A DNA stretch of 64,000 nt from Streptomyces filipinensis (lineage in GTDB: Bacteria; Actinomycetota; Actinomycetes; Streptomycetales; Streptomycetaceae): assembly GCF_014649495.1 (NCBI RefSeq), contig NZ_BMTD01000011.1, forward strand, positions 62,001 through 126,000, given 5' to 3'. Positions 51,007 to 59,850 of this stretch are shown piece after piece (positions within the stretch are counted from its first letter, which is position 1; every line of letters begins with the position of its first letter). The notes beneath the pieces were generated by a model that had not been told where the DNA came from, did no database searches, and worked only from the letters and a program-made list of their open reading frames with translations. The position numbers and the translations under genes were made by a program.

Positions 51007-51190
51007 CGTCTTTGCGGTCACTCTTCGGAGTGTGGGGGCGCCGTGATCGGGCGGGGTGTGGGGACACCCACCCACATATCAGACATAGGGGAAGAGCGGG
51101 GCGCATGACGGCACTTGAGGCACGGCCGGTTGTCGCACATGTGACGGCCGGCACGTACAACCTTGGCGGGGGCAGGCGTGTCCAACTGGC
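51007..51190. other. Leader region of the sigma factor gene
   Basis: Contains a short repeat GTGGG-GACA-CCCAC near 51058-51071 and an AT-rich CATATCAGACATAGGGG segment that may be the promoter. A 61-codon frame from ATG 51105 (MTALEARPVVAHVTAG), with GGGGAAGAGCGGGG upstream, overlaps the sigma factor start in another frame; it is a possible leader peptide but is not called as a gene. Confidence 0.4.
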
Positions 51191-51874
51191 GTGGCAGAGG
51201 TACTCGAACTCAGCGCGGTCCGCGGCACGGCGTCCCTGCGGCCGCCCCGTGCGGCGCTCCGGCCCCGCACGCCCGGCGGCATGCCGGTGATCGCGCCCAT
51301 GCCCGCAGCGCGGCCCGCCCGCATACCCAGCCAGCGTGACGGTGCCGAGGAGGCCGCGGCCCCCGCGGTGACCGAGGCCGCCGGCACGACCGTCGACCAC
51401 CTCACCGAGACCTACCGGGCGCACTACCGCTCGCTGCTCGGCCTCGCCGCGCTGCTCCTCGACGACACCGCCTCCTGCGAGGACGTCGTCCAGGAGGCCT
51501 TCATCCGCGTCCACTCGGCCCGCAAGCGGGTCCGCGACCCCGAGAAGACCCTCGCCTACCTCAGGCAGACGGTCGTCAACCTCTCCCGCTCCACGCTGCG
51601 CCGCCGCATCCTCGGCCTGAAGCTGCTCTCCAAGCCGATGCCGGACATGGCGAGCGCCGAGGAGGGCGCCTACGACCAGCTGGAGCGGCGCGACCTCATC
51701 AAGGCGATGAAGGGCCTGCAGCGCCGCCAGCGCGAGGTCCTGGTCCTGCGCTACTTCGCGGACATGACCGAATCCCAGGTCGCCGAGACCCTCGGGATCT
51801 CGCTGGGTTCGGTGAAGGCGTACGGCTCGCGCGGCATCGCCGCGCTGCGGGTGGCCATGGAGGCGCCGGCATGA
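51191..51874 (+). CDS. SigE-like ECF RNA polymerase sigma factor
   Basis: Up to 227 residues from GTG 51191; the site lacks a good ribosome sequence and the first 60 residues are low-complexity, so ATG 51281 is possible. Sigma region 2 is YRAHYRSLLGLAALLLDDTASCEDVVQEAFIRV (seen in parts about residues 75-110), and region 4 is MKGLQRRQREVLVLRYFADM followed by SQVAETLGISLGSVKAYGSR. It directs RNA polymerase to a small regulon. The following gene overlaps by 4 bases and encodes a membrane protein that may be its anti-sigma partner. Confidence 0.92.
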   Translation: MAEVLELSAVRGTASLRPPRAALRPRTPGGMPVIAPMPAARPARIPSQRDGAEEAAAPAVTEAAGTTVDHLTETYRAHYRSLLGLAALLLDDTASCEDVVQEAFIRVHSARKRVRDPEKTLAYLRQTVVNLSRSTLRRRILGLKLLSKPMPDMASAEEGAYDQLERRDLIKAMKGLQRRQREVLVLRYFADMTESQVAETLGISLGSVKAYGSRGIAALRVAMEAPA

Positions 51875-53067
51875 GCGAGCGAGCCGAAGGGGGCGATTCC
51901 GATGAACGCCACTCCCACGAACGTCACGAGCCCTTCGCCTGGCACGAACCGACGAAGCGGGACGAGCAAGAGCACACGCAATCGCACGCTGGGAACGGAA
52001 CTGTGAACCACGGCCCCGACGAGAAGGGCCCCGAGGGGTTCGACGGCGACGAGCCGGCCCTGCGCCGGATGCTGCACTCCGCCGTCGACGACATCGCGCC
52101 GCGCGCCGGCACGCTGGACCACCTGCGCCGGGCCGTCCCCGCGCGGCGGGCCCGCAAGCGGCAGGCCGCCGTCGGCATGGCCGCCGCCGCCCTGTTCATC
52201 GGCACCGCGATCCCCGCCCTCGTCCATGTCTCCCAGGCCGACGGCTCCGACCCCAACACCGCCATGGCCGGCCAGTCGTCCCAGGCCCAGGGCGGCACCG
52301 GGCAGACCAAGGACGAGGGCGGCGCCAAGGGCTCCCCGAGGGACGCCGGCACCGCGAGTGTCAAGCCCGGCAGGCAGTCCGGCAAGCCCGGCGAGAAGGG
52401 GGACAGGCCCGGCGCCGGCACCGCCGGCTCCAGCGGCGGCGCCAACCCGTCCGCCACGCTCACCGCCGGCGGCGCACCGGTGTGCACCGCGGCCCAGCTG
52501 GGCTCCGCCACCGGCACCGCCGACGTCCCCAACTCCGCGGGCGTGGTCTACGGCACGTTCCGCGTCGTCAACACCTCCTCCACCGCCTGTACCGTCGCCG
52601 GTGCGGGCACCATCACCCCCACCGCGACGGGCGCGGCCGACCAGGCCAAGATCGGCACCGCCCGGCATGTGGCCGGGGACGCGGCGACCGACCTCCCCGA
52701 CCCCTCGCTGGAGGTCACCGGGCTGCTCGTGCAGCCGGGCGCGGCCTACGAGGAGAAGTTCGCCTTCGTGCCCTCGGAGACCTGCCCCGCGGCGGGCGGC
52801 GACAGCACCACCGGCGGCACGGACCCGGCCGACCCGACGCCGGATCCGACACCCACGCAGGACGCGAGTGCCTCCGGCGGTACGGCGGACAGCGGGGGCT
52901 CGACGGGCACGGGCACCACGCCCCAGTTGATGACCGAGGACGGCACGGCCGACGGAAGCGTGCAGATCACGCACACGGCGCAGGGCGGCTCACCGTCGGC
53001 CACGGCCACGGTGACCGGGGAGTGCGCGGGGACCGTGATCTACACCGGGGTGCTGGCGGGTTCGTAG
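51871..53067 (+). CDS. Membrane protein coupled to the sigma factor, probable anti-sigma or sensor
   Basis: A 398-residue protein with its ATG overlapping the sigma stop by 4 bases. A His/Glu-rich cytoplasmic start (ERHEPFAWHEPTKRDEQE) leads to LRRMLHSAVDDIAPRAGTLDHLRRAVPARRARKR-type helices, split here around residues 65-95, then a single hydrophobic segment AAVGMAAAALFIGTAIPAL. The outside part is a Gly/Ala/Lys linker and a beta-rich domain (VCTAAQLGSATGTAD, VVYGTFRVVNTSSTACTVAG) reminiscent of DUF4232. No zinc anti-sigma motif HxxxCxxC is present. The role is inferred from coupling. Confidence 0.8.
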   Translation: MSERAEGGDSDERHSHERHEPFAWHEPTKRDEQEHTQSHAGNGTVNHGPDEKGPEGFDGDEPALRRMLHSAVDDIAPRAGTLDHLRRAVPARRARKRQAAVGMAAAALFIGTAIPALVHVSQADGSDPNTAMAGQSSQAQGGTGQTKDEGGAKGSPRDAGTASVKPGRQSGKPGEKGDRPGAGTAGSSGGANPSATLTAGGAPVCTAAQLGSATGTADVPNSAGVVYGTFRVVNTSSTACTVAGAGTITPTATGAADQAKIGTARHVAGDAATDLPDPSLEVTGLLVQPGAAYEEKFAFVPSETCPAAGGDSTTGGTDPADPTPDPTPTQDASASGGTADSGGSTGTGTTPQLMTEDGTADGSVQITHTAQGGSPSATATVTGECAGTVIYTGVLAGS

Positions 53068-53125
53068 CGGCGCCGTCGTGCCGTGGGCCGGCGGGCGGCC
53101 CCGCCCCGGCCCGCGCCGGCAGCGG

Positions 53126-53929
53126 TCAGCCGCTGACCACCGGCGCCGGGGTGTCCTCCGCCGCGGGGACCAGGCCCAGCGCGGCGTCCCGCGCGGCCTC
53201 CGCCTCCCGCCGCAGCAGCCGGAACCACATGAACACCACGAACCCGGCGAAGACGAACCACTCCCCGGTGTAGCCGAGGTTCTGGAACGCCTTCAGATCC
53301 AGCCCGGTACCGTCCGGCGCCGTCGCGGGCACGGCCCGCATCCCGGCGTCGGCCGTGTCGAGCGTGATCCAGGCGTCGTACAGCTGGTACGGCACCAGGT
53401 TCACCAGGGACGCCGAGCTGATCACCGCCGTCTGCCCCGCCGGCAGTCCGCCCTGGGCGCTGACCCCGTTGTCCCCGGGCGTCTCGGACGCCTGCAGCGC
53501 GCCGGTCACGGTGACCTCACCGCGCGGCGGCGCGGGCGCCTTCGCCGCGTCCGCCGTGCCCGGCAGCCAGCCCCGCACCACCGGCAGCGCCTTGCCGGAG
53601 CCGGTGCGCAGCAGGGTGAGGACGTAGAAGCCGTTCCTGTCGTCGAGCTGCCGGCCCGGCACCAGCAGCTGTGTGCCGTAGTGCCCGCGCGCGCTGACCC
53701 GGCGGCCGGAGGTGGCCTTGTCGACGGGCAGCATCGTCTCCAGCGGACGCGCTCTCTCGTGCCGGTCGGACGCGGCCTGCTCGGTGGCGGCCCGGTGGTC
53801 CTGGACCCGCCCCTCGAACCGGCTCAGCTGCCAGGACCCCATGAAGACGCAGAACGGGATGGCGAGCAGCACGAAGACGTTGATGCCCCACCAGCGGGGT
53901 GTCAGCAGAAACCGGTACACGCCCTCCAC
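53126..53929 (-). CDS. SURF1 family cytochrome oxidase assembly protein
   Basis: A 267-residue membrane protein with two helices: WWGINVFVLLAIPFCVFMGSW near the N-terminus and EWFVFAGFVVFMWF near the C-terminus, with the SURF1 soluble domain between. Conserved parts are GSWQLSRFEGR, VSARGHYGTQLLVPGRQ and VVRGWLPG. SURF1 helps to insert haem a into the aa3-type terminal oxidase. It is convergent with the sigma-coupled gene. Confidence 0.92.
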   Translation of the reverse strand: MEGVYRFLLTPRWWGINVFVLLAIPFCVFMGSWQLSRFEGRVQDHRAATEQAASDRHERARPLETMLPVDKATSGRRVSARGHYGTQLLVPGRQLDDRNGFYVLTLLRTGSGKALPVVRGWLPGTADAAKAPAPPRGEVTVTGALQASETPGDNGVSAQGGLPAGQTAVISSASLVNLVPYQLYDAWITLDTADAGMRAVPATAPDGTGLDLKAFQNLGYTGEWFVFAGFVVFMWFRLLRREAEAARDAALGLVPAAEDTPAPVVSG

Positions 53930-53983
53930 GGTACGGCGCCGCCGCCGCTGCCCCGCCCGCGGGGCGGCCCTTGGCCCCCGGGT

Positions 53984-54823
53984 TCAGCCCTTGGTGGCCC
54001 TGAGCGAATAGATCAGCGGGATGCGCGGGTGGCCCGCGGGGAAGCGGTGGTAGTCGCCCTGGACCTCGAAGTTCTCGAAGCGCGGGAAGAGCGACACGTC
54101 GTGCTCGTGCAGGAACTCGATGCGCAGCCCGGCCCCGGCGAGCGCGGAGACGACGTCGCCGAGGGTGTGCTGCCACTGCACGCTGCGGTTGTGGACCGTG
54201 GCGGCGTTCTGGTCGGCGTAGGTGCCGGGCTCTTCCCACACCTGGGCGTCGCGGGCGAAGTAGTCGCGCACGACCCGTGAGCCGGTCGCGTCGTCGAGGG
54301 CGTCGGTGATCGGGTGGAACTCGGCGAGGTACAGGAACCCGCCGGGCGCGACGAGCGACGCGGCCGTCCGGGCCCAGCGGCGGATGTCGGGCAGCCAGCA
54401 CAGCGCGCCGAGCCCCGTGTAGACGATGTCGTACGACGGCTCGGGCACCAACCGCGCCGCGTCGTACACGTCGCCGGTGACGAAGGCCGCGCGCTCGGGG
54501 CCGTGGCCGAGGTCGGCCGCGAGGGAGCGGGCGGCCTCGACGGCCGGGACGGAGAAGTCCAGGCCCACGACGCGGGCGGCACCGCGATGCGCCCAGGAGA
54601 GGGTGTCGGTCCCGATGTGGCACTGCAGGTGCAGGAGCGTCTTGCCGGTGACGTCACCGACCTCGTCCTTCTCGAAGTCCCGCAGGACGTCCGGGCGGGC
54701 CCGGAAGCCGTCGAGGTCGTAGAACTCGCCGCCCACATGGACGGGGACCCGTTCGTCCCACATGGCCTGGTTGTCCTCGCGCCAGCCTTCGGGGGCGGAC
54801 GGAGTGGTGCCGGAAGTGCTCAT
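53984..54823 (-). CDS. Class I SAM-dependent methyltransferase
   Basis: A 279-residue methyltransferase from ATG 54823 (MSTSGTTPSAPEGWREDNQ); the frame extends further upstream but that part is Arg-rich and overlaps the divergent peptidase region. Motif I is LLHLQCHIGTDTLSWAHRGA, motif II VVGLDFSVPAVEAAR, and the post-I Asp is in VTGDVYDAARL; SYDIVYTGLGALCWLP is motif IV-like. The substrate is unknown. It is divergent from the S9 peptidase with a 71-base gap. Confidence 0.9.
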   Translation of the reverse strand: MSTSGTTPSAPEGWREDNQAMWDERVPVHVGGEFYDLDGFRARPDVLRDFEKDEVGDVTGKTLLHLQCHIGTDTLSWAHRGAARVVGLDFSVPAVEAARSLAADLGHGPERAAFVTGDVYDAARLVPEPSYDIVYTGLGALCWLPDIRRWARTAASLVAPGGFLYLAEFHPITDALDDATGSRVVRDYFARDAQVWEEPGTYADQNAATVHNRSVQWQHTLGDVVSALAGAGLRIEFLHEHDVSLFPRFENFEVQGDYHRFPAGHPRIPLIYSLRATKG

Positions 54824-54894
54824 GGTCGCGAAGTTATCCACAGCCTGCGCACACGTGCCACCCAATTGTCGGCGCGGCCAGGCACTATGGGCGC

Positions 54895-56721
54895 ATGACT
54901 GGGGCCATGAGTGAGAGCAACGAGCCGGGCACGCGCGACGCGGCCGGCATGCCGGACTGGGAGAAGCGGTTTCGGGCGCCGCGCGTGTCGCTGCCCGACT
55001 GGGCGGAGGACGCGCCGGACCGCTCCCTGTTCGTGTCGAACGCGACGGGCACGTACGAGCTGTACGCCTGGGACCGTGCGACGGGCGAGCAGCGGCAGGC
55101 GACGTTCCGGCCGAACGGCACGACGGACGGCGTGCTCTCCCCGGACGGCGCCTGGATCTGGTGGTTCGACGACAAGGACGGCGACGAGTTCGGCGTCTGG
55201 CGCCGCCAGCCCTTCGAGGGAGGGGCGGACCAGCCCGCCGTCCCCGGCCTCGAACCCTCCTATCCGGCCGGTCTCGCCCTGGCCCGCGACGGCCGCACGG
55301 CGGTCGTCGGCCGCTCCACGGACGAGGAGGGGACGACGATCCATCTGGCCCGCGAGGGCGAGGACCCGGCCGAGATCTACCGGCACCGCGAGTCGGCGGG
55401 CGTCGGCGACCTCTCGCACGACGGCTCCCTGATCGCCGTCGAGCACACCGAGCACGGTGACGCCATGCACGCGGCGCTGCGCGTGCTCCGCCCGGACGGC
55501 ACACCGGTCGCCGAGCTGGACGACACCAAGGGCGGCACCGAGGAACTGGGCCTGGAGGTGCTGGGCTTCGCGCCGGTCGACGGCGACACCCGGTTGCTCG
55601 TCGGGCATCAGCGCCGGGGCCGCTGGGAGCCGCTGGTGTGGGATGTGGCGACGGGCGAGGAGACCGACCTCGCCCTGGACCTCCCCGGCGACGTCAGCGC
55701 CGAGTGGTGCCCGGACGGCTCGGCCCTGCTCATCGCCCACGGCTTCGAGGCCCGCAGCGAACTGTTCCGCTACGACCTGGCGGCCCGCGAGCTGACCCGC
55801 ATCCCCACCCCGCCCGGCACGGTCTCCGGCGCGACGGCCCGCCCCGACGGCAGCGTGGAGTACCTGTGGTCGTCGGCCGCCGAGCCCCCGGCGGTGCGGT
55901 CCACCTCCGGCGGTGTCGTCCTGGACCCGCCCGGGCTGACGTGCCCGCCGTCGGTGCCGGTGGAGGACGCCTGGGTGGAGGGCCCCGGCGGCCGCATCCA
56001 CGCCCTGATCCAGAAGCCGGCGGGCGCGACCGGCCCCCTGCCGACGGTCTTCGACCTGCACGGCGGCCCGACCTGGCACGACAGCGACGCCTTCGCCGCG
56101 GGCCCGGCCGCCTGGGTCGACCAGGGCTATGCCGTGATCCGCGTCAACTACCGGGGCTCCACCGGCTACGGCCGGGCCTGGACCGACGCCCTCAAGCACC
56201 GGGTCGGCCTGATCGAGCTGGAGGACGTGGCCGCGGTCCGCGACTGGGCGGTGTCCTCGGGCCTCGCCGACCCCACCCGGCTGATCCTCACCGGCGCCTC
56301 CTGGGGCGGCTATCTCACCCTGCTCGGCCTCGGCACCCAGCCCGAGGCGTGGTCGGTGGGCATCGCGGTCGTGCCCGTCGCGGACTACGTCACCGCGTAC
56401 CACGACGAGATGGAGGCCCTGAAGGCCATGGACCGCACCCTGCTGGGCGGCACCCCGGAGGAGGTCCCCGAGCGCTTCGAGGCATCGTCCCCGCTGACCT
56501 ACGTCGACGAGGTCAAGGCCCCGGTCTACATCTCGGCGGGTGTCAACGACCCGCGCTGCCCGATCCGGCAGATCGACAACTACGTCAAGCGCCTGGAGAC
56601 GAGAGGCGCGACCCACGAGGTGTACCGCTACGACGCCGGGCACGGGTCCCTCGTGGTGGACGAGCGGATCAGGCAGGTGCGACTGGAGATGGACTTCGCC
56701 GCCCGGCACCTGGGCGGATAG
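54895..56721 (+). CDS. S9 family peptidase (prolyl oligopeptidase / acylaminoacyl peptidase type)
   Basis: A 608-residue serine peptidase, ATG 54895 or 54907. The N-terminal half is a beta-propeller with repeats such as LYAWDRATGEQRQATFRP and LSPDGAWIWWFDD. The C-terminal alpha/beta-hydrolase domain has VFDLHGGPTWHD (oxyanion region), YRGSTGYGRAW, the nucleophile in TGASWGGYLTL, the Asp in GVNDPRCPIRQ and the His in DAGHGSLV. It has no signal peptide and acts inside the cell on short peptides or acyl-peptides. A strong terminator follows. Confidence 0.94.
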   Translation: MTGAMSESNEPGTRDAAGMPDWEKRFRAPRVSLPDWAEDAPDRSLFVSNATGTYELYAWDRATGEQRQATFRPNGTTDGVLSPDGAWIWWFDDKDGDEFGVWRRQPFEGGADQPAVPGLEPSYPAGLALARDGRTAVVGRSTDEEGTTIHLAREGEDPAEIYRHRESAGVGDLSHDGSLIAVEHTEHGDAMHAALRVLRPDGTPVAELDDTKGGTEELGLEVLGFAPVDGDTRLLVGHQRRGRWEPLVWDVATGEETDLALDLPGDVSAEWCPDGSALLIAHGFEARSELFRYDLAARELTRIPTPPGTVSGATARPDGSVEYLWSSAAEPPAVRSTSGGVVLDPPGLTCPPSVPVEDAWVEGPGGRIHALIQKPAGATGPLPTVFDLHGGPTWHDSDAFAAGPAAWVDQGYAVIRVNYRGSTGYGRAWTDALKHRVGLIELEDVAAVRDWAVSSGLADPTRLILTGASWGGYLTLLGLGTQPEAWSVGIAVVPVADYVTAYHDEMEALKAMDRTLLGGTPEEVPERFEASSPLTYVDEVKAPVYISAGVNDPRCPIRQIDNYVKRLETRGATHEVYRYDAGHGSLVVDERIRQVRLEMDFAARHLGG

Positions 56722-56727
56722 CCGCCG

Positions 56728-56762
56728 CCCGCCGGCCGGGTAGGGCCCGCCCGGCCGGCGGG
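56728..56762. terminator. Terminator between peptidase and RCK-protein genes
   Basis: CCCGCCGGCCGGG (56728-56740) and CCCGGCCGGCGGG (56750-56762) make a perfect 13-bp stem, 7 bases after the peptidase stop. The genes are convergent, so it can serve both. A short direct repeat CCGGTGGGCGGGGAC follows twice with a 19-base period at 56774 and 56793. Confidence 0.85.
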
Positions 56763-56844
56763 TACGGACCGGACCGGTGGGCGGGGACCCCGCCGGTGGG
56801 CGGGGACGGGCAGCCGGGGGCCGAGGGGTGGGGCCCCTGGAGGG

Positions 56845-58710
56845 TCAGCGCAGCTCCGCGAGCCCCCTGCGGGTGGCGGCGACGACCACCCGGTCCTCCT
56901 TCGACAGCACATGGTCCGGCGCCGTGTCGGTCCGTCCCTCCAGCGCCAGCACCCTCCAGGACCCGGCCCGGAAGGCGTCCCGTACCGTCCGCCCCTCCAG
57001 CTGGGGATGACCGGCCACGTCGACCGCGGCGAACAGCAGCACCCTCCGCTCCACCGCCACAGCGCCCAGCACCTGCCGCCCGAGCATCGCCCCGGCGAAC
57101 GCGGGCGCGGCCAGATGCGTGACGCTGCGGCTCCGGGTCAGCGCATGCGGATACGCCGCCCGCAGCGTCCGGTACACCGCGGTGGCGAAGTCGTCGTCGT
57201 ACAGCCGCAGCACCACCCGCAGATCGGGCCGTACGGACCGCGCGTACAGCACGGCCTCCAGGTTGGTCGTGTCCGCGCTGGTCACGGCGAGCAGCGCGTA
57301 CGCCCGGTGGATCTTGGCGGACTCCAGCACCCCTTCCTGGGTGACGTCCCCGAAGACCACCGGCACCCGCAGCCGCCGCGCGGTCGCCAGTCCCCGCGCC
57401 TCCGGGTCGGACTCGACACACACGACGGGGATGTTCAGCTCGCGCAGCCGGGTCAGCACCCGCGTGCCGATCTTGCCGAGCCCGAGCAGCACCACATGCC
57501 CGCCGAGGCCGCGCGGAGGTTTGCGCAGGGCGGAGGCGGTGCGGAAGGTGCCCAGCGCCTCCAGTACGGCGGCCAGCAGCACCGGAAGCAGCAGCAACCC
57601 GACCAGTCCGGAGAGGAGTTGGAGGATCTGCCTGCCCAGAGGTGCCCCGATGGCGGGGTCGTCGATCGCGAACAGGTCCAGCAGTGTGAGGTAGAAGGCG
57701 CGCAGCGGATGGATCCCGGGGGTGACCACCCACAGCGCGACGGCGAGCGCGACCACGCAGACCGTCGCGCCCGCCAGCGACCACCGCAACCGCCGGGAGA
57801 ACAGCGAGGCGAGCGGCGGGACCCCGCCACGACCGGGCGTGGCCGACTCGCCGCCGCCCGCGGACGACACCTGTTCCAGCACCACGGCCGGCCGCCCGGC
57901 GGCCTGCCGCACCTCCTCGTCGTCCGGCAGCAGCCGCGGCTCCTGCTCCCCGCCGCCCTCCGGCCCGTCCCCGCCGGCGGCGTCGGCGCCGTTCGGGGAG
58001 AGCAGGGCGAGCGTGCACAGTCCGGAGCCGGCCGACGGCCGTTCGACGGCCCGCAGCAGCAGCCCCTCGGTCTGCACGACCTTGCTGGTGCCGGCGACGG
58101 CGGTGGCGGCCAGCGCGGGTGCCGCGGTGTCGGCGTCGGACAGCACGGTGGTGGACGCGTCCGAGCCGCCGTCGCCGGTGGCCAGCGCGGCCGCCTGGTC
58201 GAGGAGTTCCTCGATGTGCTGGCCCAGCCGGCGGTTGTAGAGGCGCAGGACGAGCCGCAGCCGGGGGTTGAGCCGGCGGGCGGTCAGCGCGGCCCGGATG
58301 TTGGTCTCGTCGTCGTCGAAGACGAGGGCGAGCGCGGCGGCCCGTTCCACCCCGGCCTCGGCGAGCACCGCCTCGGTGACCTCGGCGGCCTCCAGCACCC
58401 GTGCGCCGTCACCGCCGTTGCCTCCGCCGCCGGTGCCGGGGGCGCTCGCGGCGGCCGCCGGCCCCGTGCCGCCGCGGCCGACCGCGGCACTGACCACACG
58501 GTCGAACAGGGCGGCCGACGCGGCCCGGGCGCGGCCGACCACCGGAGGCCCGGCGGTGCGCCCGTTCGGCGGCACCACGAGGGTGACCCGCTCGCCGTAG
58601 ACTCCGCGCAACTCGGCCGCCAGCCGGTGCGCGAGCCCGTCGTCGCCGCACACCACCATGTGCGCCGGCGGGGCCGCACCCGGCCCCCCTTGATACGGAA
58701 CGCTCGCCAC
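56845..58710 (-). CDS. Double-RCK (TrkA-N) membrane protein, ion-channel-like, without potassium filter
   Basis: About 621 residues from GTG 58710 (VASVPYQGGPGAAPP); a longer frame overlaps the divergent permease and is rejected. Order: RCK-like domain 1 (MVVCGDDGLAHRLAAEL, then VFDDDETNIRAALTARRLNP), a membrane part with three hydrophobic stretches (SLAGATVCVVALAVALWVV, LTLLDLFAI, LLSGLVGLLLLPVLLAAVL), and RCK domain 2 with a good nucleotide loop LLGLGKIGTRVL and a TrkA-C end. The loop between the helices (LFAIDDPAIGAPLG) lacks TVGYG. It may conduct another ion or be a nucleotide sensor; the Castor/Pollux-type layout is similar. Confidence 0.82.
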   Translation of the reverse strand: MASVPYQGGPGAAPPAHMVVCGDDGLAHRLAAELRGVYGERVTLVVPPNGRTAGPPVVGRARAASAALFDRVVSAAVGRGGTGPAAAASAPGTGGGGNGGDGARVLEAAEVTEAVLAEAGVERAAALALVFDDDETNIRAALTARRLNPRLRLVLRLYNRRLGQHIEELLDQAAALATGDGGSDASTTVLSDADTAAPALAATAVAGTSKVVQTEGLLLRAVERPSAGSGLCTLALLSPNGADAAGGDGPEGGGEQEPRLLPDDEEVRQAAGRPAVVLEQVSSAGGGESATPGRGGVPPLASLFSRRLRWSLAGATVCVVALAVALWVVTPGIHPLRAFYLTLLDLFAIDDPAIGAPLGRQILQLLSGLVGLLLLPVLLAAVLEALGTFRTASALRKPPRGLGGHVVLLGLGKIGTRVLTRLRELNIPVVCVESDPEARGLATARRLRVPVVFGDVTQEGVLESAKIHRAYALLAVTSADTTNLEAVLYARSVRPDLRVVLRLYDDDFATAVYRTLRAAYPHALTRSRSVTHLAAPAFAGAMLGRQVLGAVAVERRVLLFAAVDVAGHPQLEGRTVRDAFRAGSWRVLALEGRTDTAPDHVLSKEDRVVVAATRRGLAELR

Positions 58711-58830
58711 GAGGGAAAAGACTGCCCCAAGGACACGGGTGGTTCCAGCAGTCCCGTGAACGCCCGCACCCCGCCCCCCGTACTGACGGGGAGGGAGTGA
58801 GGGAGCCAGCACAGCCGGAGGTATCCACCC

Positions 58831-59850
58831 GTGGCCATCACCGAAGACGCCCCGCCCGGTGCGGAGGCCGGCCCCGCTGACGCCGCCGCCGGTCAGGACG
58901 GCCGCCGGCTCAGCTCCCCGCTGGTGCTGACGCTGACGCTGCTGCTGGCCGTGCTCGCCCAGTCGCCGATCCGCGGACTGCTCGGCACCCCGCCGATGCA
59001 GAGCTGGATGACGGTGTTCGTCGCGGTGACCGTGCAGGCGCTGCCCTTCCTGGTGTTCGGCGTGCTGCTGTCGGCGGCCATCGCGGTGTTCGTGCCGCCG
59101 TCGTTCTTCGCGCGGGCCCTGCCGAGCCGCCCCGCCCTCGCCGTCCCCGTCGCCGGGGTCGCGGGGGCGATCCTGCCCGGCTGCGAGTGCGCCTCGGTCC
59201 CGGTGGCGGGCGCCCTCGTCCGCAGGGGAGTCACCCCGGCCGCCGCCCTCGCCTTCCTCCTCTCCGCCCCTGCCATCAACCCGATCGTGCTGACCGCGAC
59301 CGCCGTCGCCTTCCCGCGCGACCCGGCGATGGTCCTGGCCCGGTTCCTGGCGAGCCTGCTGGTGGCGTGCGTGATGGGCTGGCTGTGGCAGCGGCTGGGC
59401 CGCACCGACTGGCTGCGCCCGCCGGCCCACGGCGCGCACGAGGGCGCGACGAGGGGGGAGACGTTCTGGAACTCGGTACGGCACGACACCATGCACGCCG
59501 GCGGATTCCTGGTGCTCGGCGCGATGGCCGCGGCCACGCTGAAGGCGGCGGTTCCGGCGGACTGGCTGCGCACGGCGGCCGGAAACCCCGCCTTCTCCGT
59601 GCTGGCCCTGGCCGTCCTGGCCGTGCTGCTGTCCATCTGCTCGGAGGCGGACGCGTTCGTCGCGGCCTCCCTCACCCAGTTCTCGCCGACGGCCAAGCTG
59701 GTGTTCCTGGTGGTGGGCCCGATGATCGACCTCAAGCTCTTCGCGATGCAGGCCGGCACCTTCGGCCGCGGCTTCGCCCTCCGCTTCGCCCCGGCCACCT
59801 TCGCACTCGCCGTCACGGGCGCCGTACTGACCTCGGCGGTGCTGCTGTGA
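58831..59850 (+). CDS. Permease, YcgR/ArsP-like (DUF318)
   Basis: A 339-residue membrane protein with about eight helices. The family signature is seen twice: ILPGCECASVPVAGALVRRG with LLSAPAINPIVLTAT, and CSEADAFVAASLTQFSP with VVGPMIDLKLF. Such permeases are linked to export of metals or organoarsenicals or, in the YcgR/YcgQ pair, to a thiol-redox or metal task. Its stop overlaps the next gene by 4 bases, so the two act together. It is divergent from the RCK protein gene. Confidence 0.9.
   Translation: MAITEDAPPGAEAGPADAAAGQDGRRLSSPLVLTLTLLLAVLAQSPIRGLLGTPPMQSWMTVFVAVTVQALPFLVFGVLLSAAIAVFVPPSFFARALPSRPALAVPVAGVAGAILPGCECASVPVAGALVRRGVTPAAALAFLLSAPAINPIVLTATAVAFPRDPAMVLARFLASLLVACVMGWLWQRLGRTDWLRPPAHGAHEGATRGETFWNSVRHDTMHAGGFLVLGAMAAATLKAAVPADWLRTAAGNPAFSVLALAVLAVLLSICSEADAFVAASLTQFSPTAKLVFLVVGPMIDLKLFAMQAGTFGRGFALRFAPATFALAVTGAVLTSAVLL

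Noticed and set aside
58711-59496. N-terminal extension of the RCK protein up to 59496
   Set aside because: It would overlap most of the divergent permease gene and is Gly/Arg/Gln-rich without RCK features.
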